This document shows positions 58,477 through 64,000 of a DNA stretch of 64,000 nucleotides, piece after piece (positions within the stretch are counted from its first letter, which is position 1; each line of letters starts with the position of its first letter). A program made the position numbers and the translations under genes. This DNA comes from Bacteriovorax sp. GTDB taxonomy: Bacteria > Bdellovibrionota > Bacteriovoracia > Bacteriovoracales > Bacteriovoracaceae. The notes under the pieces were generated by a model. The model was not told the origin of the DNA. It saw only the letters and a program-made list of their open reading frames with translations, and made no database searches. The stretch lies in the NCBI GenBank assembly GCA_014378525.1, contig JACMNL010000108.1, positions 1 to 64,000 on the forward strand, given 5' to 3'.

Positions 58477-60215
58477 TAGTGTTGTGTTTCCTCATCTTCT
58501 TCATTGATCGCGCGAACCATTTCTTCAACAGAAGTAATTCCCTTGAAAACTTTTTCAAGCGCATCCTGACGGAGAGTTTTCATTCCATTTTTCATCGCCA
58601 TCTTTTTTACAGAGTTGGCGTCTGCTTTTTTTAGTATCAGAGGACGAATATCATCGGTGATCATTAAAAGTTCAGAAACAACTGTCATGTTTCCGTATCC
58701 AAGATAATTACATTTTGGGCAGCCCTTAGCTTTATATAAAGTTGCTTCAGGTGGAACAGAATGTACATCGAGCATCTGGAAATCGTATTCAGTCGGAGTG
58801 TACGATTCTTTACATTCGTTACAAAGAGTTCTGATTAATCGCTGGGCAAGAACCGCAGCGAGCGAAGAAGCAATCAAGAACGGCTGTACACCCATATCAA
58901 TAAGTCTGTTGGGTGCAGACGAAGCATCATTCGTGTGGATCGTAGATAAAACAAAGTGACCCGTAAGTGAGGCCTGGATCGCCATCTCTGCTGTTTCTAA
59001 ATCTCGAGTTTCACCCACCATGATAACATCGGGGTTTTGACGAAGTATAGAGCGGAGTGCTTTAGCAAATGTTAATTCAATTTTATGATTAACCTGGATT
59101 TGTGAAATACCCTGAAGTTCTATCTCCACCGGATCTTCAACAGTAATAATCATTTTATCAGGAGTGTTGATGCGATCGAGCATCGCGAATAATGTTGTCG
59201 TCTTCCCGTGACCTGTTGGTCCCGATACATAAACGACTCCGTGTTTTCTTTGCGATAATTCGTCAAGGACTTTTAAATTTCTTCCGTGGAAGCCTAGTGC
59301 TTCAAGAGTCAGAGTGTTGTTGGATTTTTCTAAAATCCTCATTACGATACGCTCACCGTTTTGAATAGGAACAACTGAAACCCTGATATCGATATCTTTA
59401 CCGGCCATTTTAATTTTAATACGGCCGTCCTGAGGAAGACGCTTTTCAGCGATGTCCATGGACTTTGTCATAACTTTCAAGCGGGAAGTCACAGAGGCCT
59501 GCGTTTTAATCGGCTGTCTTAAAATTTCACGCATAACTCTGTTGATACGGAAACGGTACACAACTTCTTTTTCATAAGGCTCGATGTGAATATCTGAGGC
59601 GCGTTCTTTAATCGCACGAAAAATGATCGAGTTAACAAAACGAATAACCGGAGCTTCATCAGCACCTGCTTCAAGAATATCAATCGGGCCGTCTAAGTCT
59701 AAATTTTCATCGAAGTCACCTTCGATTGAATCAACGACGTTTCTGTTGGCGCGTTCATAAATTCTGTTAATCGCATCCTGAACTTTAAGCGGTGAAGAGA
59801 CCACCATCTTAACTTCTTTCTTAAAAATTTCCTGAATGTCATTGATGGCATCAAAGTTAAACGGGTCTGTGACCAGAAGTGTAATCGAATAATCTGTTTC
59901 CAGGATAGGAAGCACTTCGTGAGTCTTGGCGTAGTTGATGCTGATATTTTGAGTCAGGTTCGGATCGATTTCTTCGAGTTTCAATTCAGTCATGTAGGGG
60001 ATATCAACCTGGTGACAGATTACTTTGATGATGTCATGCGGGTGAATATAGTTCTTCTTCAGAAGAATTTCTCCCAATAGCATTCCGGATTCCTGCTGGA
60101 TCTCCAGAGCTTCTTCGAGCTGGTCATCTGTCAGTGACGTGTGCTTTAAAAGAAGCTGGCCGATTTTTTCTTTCTGGCCTTCAACTTTTTCGAGCATGTG
60201 GTCTGTTATTTTCAC
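58476..60215 (-). CDS. gspE: Type II secretion ATPase GspE
   Basis: 579 residues. N-terminal MshEN/T2SSE_N domain (about 1-150), then N2D and ATPase domains: Walker A GPTGHGKTTTLFAM (His where Ser is usual), Asp box EDPVE, Walker B MVGETRDLETAEMA and HTNDASSA. A tetracysteine zinc finger follows (CNECKE...CPKCNYLG). It powers pseudopilus assembly from the cytoplasm. Confidence 0.95.
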   Translation of the reverse strand: MKITDHMLEKVEGQKEKIGQLLLKHTSLTDDQLEEALEIQQESGMLLGEILLKKNYIHPHDIIKVICHQVDIPYMTELKLEEIDPNLTQNISINYAKTHEVLPILETDYSITLLVTDPFNFDAINDIQEIFKKEVKMVVSSPLKVQDAINRIYERANRNVVDSIEGDFDENLDLDGPIDILEAGADEAPVIRFVNSIIFRAIKERASDIHIEPYEKEVVYRFRINRVMREILRQPIKTQASVTSRLKVMTKSMDIAEKRLPQDGRIKIKMAGKDIDIRVSVVPIQNGERIVMRILEKSNNTLTLEALGFHGRNLKVLDELSQRKHGVVYVSGPTGHGKTTTLFAMLDRINTPDKMIITVEDPVEIELQGISQIQVNHKIELTFAKALRSILRQNPDVIMVGETRDLETAEMAIQASLTGHFVLSTIHTNDASSAPNRLIDMGVQPFLIASSLAAVLAQRLIRTLCNECKESYTPTEYDFQMLDVHSVPPEATLYKAKGCPKCNYLGYGNMTVVSELLMITDDIRPLILKKADANSVKKMAMKNGMKTLRQDALEKVFKGITSVEEMVRAINEEDEETQH

Positions 60216-60239
60216 GCTGGTTTTATCCTTTATTAAAAA

Positions 60240-62816
60240 TTACTGAACAACAGGTGCTGGCGTCGTCGGTGCCGCAGCTGCAGTTGTTGTATCTTTATTA
60301 GCATCTTTGTTCTCAACTTTTTTGATAATTTCCTGATAGTCAGGAACATCAACAGCAGATGGATCAGTATTGTTTACGTTGTTCTCAGGATTCGCTTCGT
60401 TTCTGTCTTTATATTGGTTCCCCTGAGTCGTATCGTAAAGAGGTCCTTCACCTTGTTTTTTCGCTTTGTCGTAAAGGCCTTTAACTGTCGTTGCGAAAGC
60501 ATCATCATCCCCAACCATGTTCTTTAAGTGGGCCTGACGACGGTTAAGAAGATCTTTTACGTTTTCTGAGTTTGCTTTTTCATACGAAGCTAAAATTTTA
60601 GGAGTCATGAAGAAAAGTAAGTTAACTTTTTCCACTGTCTTCGTTGTATTTTTAAATAACCAGCCAAGAACCGGGATATCTCCCAATAGAGGAACCTTAC
60701 TTACAACATTCGTTTCTTTATCGCGCATTAAACCACCCATGGCGATGGTATCTTTATCACGCACAACAACTGTCGTGTTGATCGATCTGATAACAGTCGC
60801 TGCTCCACCTTGAGTCGAAGAGAGTTGTCTGTCAGAAAAATCTTCGATCTTCTGGTCGATTTTAAGTTTAACAAAGCGGGTAACTTTGTTGATCTGTGGA
60901 GTGATTTTTAAAGTAAGAGCGACTTTCTGTTGTTTAACTGAAGTTGAAGTCGAACCATTTGTTGCGTTCGTTGTTTCTGTAACCGGAACCTGTTCACCCG
61001 ACTCGAATGCGCCTTCAACGTTATCCATTGTAAGGATCTGTGGAGTCGCAAGAACGTTTGTATTGTTGTTCGTTGCAATCGCATTGATGATTCCGTTAAC
61101 AGAGTTAACCTGAGTTGTTTTTCCATCAGGTGTCGTTAAATCAACTTTTCTTCCGATACCACCACCAACAAACAGACCTGAAAGGTTTGTAATATTGTTT
61201 GTCATTAGAGATAGTAGATCGTTTGTATTTCCGTAACCGGCCTTTTGCGATCCACCAGAGCCGTATGCACCGATGATTGAAATTCCGAATCCTCTTTTGT
61301 TTCCAACAGAAGTTTCCATCATCAGACCTTCAACATAAACCTGGTCGCGTGGAATATCGAGTTGAGCGATAACTGCTTTCACTGTTTCATAATCAGTAGG
61401 GGAAGCTGTGACAACAAGAGCGTTGTTGTCTTTATCAGAAGTGATTTTTACTTCACTGTTAAATAATGTAGCAGTTGTAGCAGTGCCGGCATTTGGCGAA
61501 GTAAATCTTGTAAGACCTCCGGCACCACCTGGTCTCGTTGCATTTCCAACCAGAGAAGAAAGTGTTTTTGATAGGGCTTCAGAGTCACCGTAGTTTAAAT
61601 AATAAACGTGAATTTGTCCTGAACCTGCAGCGACAACTTTTACATCCAGTTTTTCTATAAGGCCTCTAAGTTCGCGTGCACCTTCAGAGTTTGCCATTGC
61701 GATGATCGAGTTTGTTCTCGGCTCTGCAATGATTCTTGAAACGTTTGACTGTGATGTTGATCCTGAGCTTGAGACAGCAGGGTTAGCTCTTGCGGCAGCT
61801 CCACCGGCACCGTTTTTTAAAATTTTATCAAGTAGAGTGGCAATCTCCTGCGCAGAAGAGTTTCTTACTTTAATAATCTGAAGCGACTCTTCGTGACCAG
61901 GAATATCGATGAACTTAATAAGTTTCATTAAACGATTGATGTGCGTCCCAGTTTCCTGAACGATAACAGTGTTCGTTTGTTTGATTTCAATGATACGTCC
62001 GTAACGTGACATGAAAGGACGGAATGAGTTCGCCACTTCTCTCGAGTTAACATACTTAAGAGGAATGATCTGCATTACGTAGTTTTCAGTATTCGGAGTG
62101 TATGTTCCAGTATACATCGTGGTTGGACTATATCTGATGTCGCGGTTGTTAACGATCGTGTAGAACGCACCAGATTTTACCAGTGAATAACCATTAATTG
62201 AAAGAGCTTGCAGGTAAGCTTTCCATGCATCCCCGATAGTGATCGGCGTAGGAGATGAAATTGAAATCTTTCCTTTGATGTCTTTATCAAGGATAAGATT
62301 TAATCCTGTAAGTTTCTGCATATGTTTTGTTAAATCTAAAATCGAAACGTTCGGAAAATCAAAACTTGTTACAACTTCAGGCCCGAATGCTGTTTCAGGG
62401 TTTAAGTTAACAAACTTTTTATCTGTTTTTGTAGGGGAAGCTGATCCGGTTCTTTTTCTTCCAAATGCATCTGATCCGCCTGAGCCGCCTCCGGTTGATC
62501 TCACTTCATTAGAGTCCATATCGCCGCCGGCACCGGCATCTGATACATCATCACCGCCGCTTGAATCTTCATCATCACCTGGTGCAAAGTTTGACGTGTC
62601 CTTTATGAGTGAGTTCGCCGATTTTCCTGTATCAGGAATTGCGATATCACGGGGAGTGACAAGGCCTGCAGACGCTTTCGCCGGGCGGGTAAATTTAGTT
62701 TTACTCTTATACTTGTCGAACTGTGCTTTTACTTCAGGGGAAAGTCCCGCTGAAAGCAGAAGCGTAGCTGTAAGCACTCTAGAGAGATAAACATTTTTTT
62801 TTGCGTTGTCATTCAT
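60240..62816 (-). CDS. gspD: Type II secretion secretin GspD
   Basis: 858 residues from ATG 62816 (preferred to TTG 62858). Signal peptide, then about 110 residues of Ser/Gly/Asp-rich disordered sequence, N0 domain (VTSFDFPNVSILDLTKHMQ), N1-N3 (IIPLKYVNSREVANSFRPF; IIKVRNSSAQEIATLLDKIL; VYYLNYGDSEALSKTLSSL), and the secretin core with VPVTETTNATNG and VPLLGDIPVLGWLFKN. The C-terminus (about 100 residues) is low-complexity. It forms the outer-membrane pore. The extended disordered N-terminus is longer than in well-studied secretins. Confidence 0.95.
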   Translation of the reverse strand: MNDNAKKNVYLSRVLTATLLLSAGLSPEVKAQFDKYKSKTKFTRPAKASAGLVTPRDIAIPDTGKSANSLIKDTSNFAPGDDEDSSGGDDVSDAGAGGDMDSNEVRSTGGGSGGSDAFGRKRTGSASPTKTDKKFVNLNPETAFGPEVVTSFDFPNVSILDLTKHMQKLTGLNLILDKDIKGKISISSPTPITIGDAWKAYLQALSINGYSLVKSGAFYTIVNNRDIRYSPTTMYTGTYTPNTENYVMQIIPLKYVNSREVANSFRPFMSRYGRIIEIKQTNTVIVQETGTHINRLMKLIKFIDIPGHEESLQIIKVRNSSAQEIATLLDKILKNGAGGAAARANPAVSSSGSTSQSNVSRIIAEPRTNSIIAMANSEGARELRGLIEKLDVKVVAAGSGQIHVYYLNYGDSEALSKTLSSLVGNATRPGGAGGLTRFTSPNAGTATTATLFNSEVKITSDKDNNALVVTASPTDYETVKAVIAQLDIPRDQVYVEGLMMETSVGNKRGFGISIIGAYGSGGSQKAGYGNTNDLLSLMTNNITNLSGLFVGGGIGRKVDLTTPDGKTTQVNSVNGIINAIATNNNTNVLATPQILTMDNVEGAFESGEQVPVTETTNATNGSTSTSVKQQKVALTLKITPQINKVTRFVKLKIDQKIEDFSDRQLSSTQGGAATVIRSINTTVVVRDKDTIAMGGLMRDKETNVVSKVPLLGDIPVLGWLFKNTTKTVEKVNLLFFMTPKILASYEKANSENVKDLLNRRQAHLKNMVGDDDAFATTVKGLYDKAKKQGEGPLYDTTQGNQYKDRNEANPENNVNNTDPSAVDVPDYQEIIKKVENKDANKDTTTAAAAPTTPAPVVQ

Positions 62817-62850
62817 GTGGTGACCCAAGTTTTGTTCAATTAAATATTTT

Positions 62851-64000
62851 TTATTCAAAATTAAATTCTAAATTCGTATTCATCCCGTTTCTTGTACGCC
62901 CGATCTGGAACTGGTCGATCTCTTTAATTCTTCCGAGAAGACCCATAAGCTCGTTCAGGTTTTCAATTTTTTTCCCGTTGATGCTGGTAATAACATCGTC
63001 GTTACCGATATCAAGCTGGGAGTAGATACTTCCCGGAACAACTTCCGTCATTTTGAATGAGAGAGATCCGTCAGGGTTCGTAATCTGGATTGCTTTTGCC
63101 TGAGTTAATACTTCACTCATATTGCTGATCATCTTGTCTCTGAACGCGCGCTTGATTTTGAAGTTGTTTCCTGTATTTTTAATTTCAGGAATTGTGCTCT
63201 TGAATAGTTTTGCACCGGCAAGAGGATTCAAAATTTTCAAGTTCGGCATTGGAACAGGAGCTTCCTGGTCTTCACTTGCGATATATTCGCAGTCACCAGT
63301 CGTTAAATTCTTTAAAATAATTTTCATGCGGTTGATCTTTGAAACTTCAACCGAGTTATTCAATTGTTCACCTTCTCTAACGTTCACCAGTTCAGCACCG
63401 CCGCGAATCTGTACAGAGGCCACAGATTTTACAGAGTCCTGGAGGACGATCGTATCGAGTAGTTTAAGCGGCTCAGACGTTGGTTTTTCAGCATCTAAAC
63501 ATACGATGCTTGCGATATCTTTTTGTTCTTTTTTAACTCCGGCCTTGTCACTTTCTTTTATATTGAAAAGGTTGGTTGAAGAAATTTTATTCAGATCCTG
63601 TGTCGTTGTATCAGCTTTCTCCATTGGAACGACGATGCTGCTTTTTACACCACCTGCAACGATCGGTGCAGATCTACCCATGAAAAGTGCAGCACTTTTA
63701 CCGATTAGATAAGTGAAAACTACAACCAGAAGAATAACGAAAGCACCGTGGATTTTTCCGCGTGAATAGGGAGAAAAAAGTTTCAGGATGAAATCATTCC
63801 ATCTGAATTTATCGAAGCTCTTCATTGGATTTTCGCCGCTGAATCTTGCCTTGAAATTTTTTTCAGTTTCTTCGCGGTTAAATCTTGGAAATTTAAATTT
63901 AAAGCGCGACGAAGTTATGTCCGGTTTTTCTGGAGCATCAACTTCCATCTGCTGGTAACTGATATTACTGTCTGTTCTGTCAACTTCATCAAGGTTATCG
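62851..64000 (-). CDS. gspC: Type II secretion protein GspC, 5' end outside window
   Basis: The frame has an ATG at 63948, but no ribosome site precedes it and the frame stays open, with an acidic coding-like sequence, to the window edge, so the start is probably beyond 64000. Cytoplasmic head rich in Lys/Arg/Phe, TM (GAFVILLVVVFTYLIG), a GspC HR domain around NLFNIKESD...LLDTIVLQDSVKSVASVQI, and a C-terminal PDZ (SIYSQLDIGNDDVITSINGKKIENLNEL). Links the inner-membrane platform to GspD, whose gene starts 34 bp after the stop. Confidence 0.87.
   Translation of the reverse strand, partial: DNLDEVDRTDSNISYQQMEVDAPEKPDITSSRFKFKFPRFNREETEKNFKARFSGENPMKSFDKFRWNDFILKLFSPYSRGKIHGAFVILLVVVFTYLIGKSAALFMGRSAPIVAGGVKSSIVVPMEKADTTTQDLNKISSTNLFNIKESDKAGVKKEQKDIASIVCLDAEKPTSEPLKLLDTIVLQDSVKSVASVQIRGGAELVNVREGEQLNNSVEVSKINRMKIILKNLTTGDCEYIASEDQEAPVPMPNLKILNPLAGAKLFKSTIPEIKNTGNNFKIKRAFRDKMISNMSEVLTQAKAIQITNPDGSLSFKMTEVVPGSIYSQLDIGNDDVITSINGKKIENLNELMGLLGRIKEIDQFQIGRTRNGMNTNLEFNFE

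Noticed and set aside
62239-62790. 183-codon plus-strand frame
   Set aside because: It is antisense to the low-complexity start of gspD; the Ser/Pro runs arise from the complement of Gly/Asp codons.
1-64000. CRISPR arrays, insertion sequences, prophage, toxin-antitoxin pairs
   Set aside because: I looked for spaced repeats, transposase or integrase motifs and small toxin-like pairs and saw none that hold up.

Overview
This window is ordinary chromosome from a low-GC, Gram-negative, diderm bacterium. Three things point to the predatory Bdellovibrionota, most likely Bacteriovoracales (Bacteriovorax/Peredibacter type): a complete general secretion cluster (gspC to gspN), a cluster resembling the Caulobacter ceramide pathway, and many secreted proteins of no recognisable family. 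Bacteriovorax stolpii is known to make sphingophosphonolipids, which fits. The assignment is inference from gene content; there is no rRNA in the window. I found no insertion sequence, prophage or CRISPR array.

Layout. 1-6 kb: a partial sialidase-repeat lipoprotein, tRNA-Phe, a DUF1176 protein, an alpha/beta hydrolase, an OhrR-like MarR regulator, yceI-apt, and a LysR regulator divergent from yceI. 6-13.5 kb: a fatty-acid hydroxylase, a histidine kinase coupled to a periplasmic binding protein, a three-gene sphingolipid operon (serine palmitoyltransferase, GNAT-fold putative ceramide synthase, epimerase-type putative ceramide reductase) and a PilZ protein. 13.6-24.6 kb: DUF2797 protein, pepN, a hotdog protein, a secreted caspase-like protein with a small partner, class II aldolase, a fused branched-chain 2-oxoacid dehydrogenase E1, an HD-GYP-like protein and a small HExxH protein. 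24.7-30.1 kb: an apparent envelope-spanning signalling locus (FecR-domain protein, TPR/beta-barrel protein, CHASE2 adenylate cyclase). 30.4-33.1 kb: hemF, a DMT transporter, a lipoprotein and an unlisted 49-residue small gene. 33.1-38.9 kb: the suf operon (Rrf2 regulator, sufB, C, D, S, nfu). 39-44.2 kb: secreted unknowns, a rhomboid protease, a phosphatase-superfamily protein and a GNAT protein. 44.3-49 kb: a divergent type IIA topoisomerase pair, an IHF-alpha-like protein and a MerR regulator. 49-64 kb: ispA and the gsp cluster on the minus strand, running off the right edge in gspC.

How the genes fit together. The hydroxylase, the sphingolipid operon and the branched-chain E1 (which can supply iso-branched acyl primers) could jointly serve a hydroxylated, branched sphingolipid envelope. 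The CHASE2 cyclase, PilZ protein and HD-GYP-like protein indicate cyclic-nucleotide control. The type II secretion system would export folded enzymes.

The most unusual items are: the topoisomerase pair with a phage/eukaryote-like A subunit lacking its C-terminal DNA-wrapping domain and a histone-H1-like lysine tail on the B subunit; the FecR/barrel/CHASE2 locus with terminator hairpins close to start codons; the caspase-like pair; the 49-residue small gene with a near-consensus promoter; and an orphan minus-strand terminator at about 6.03 kb that implies an unannotated transcript. All start-site changes and family calls were made by eye from the sequence.
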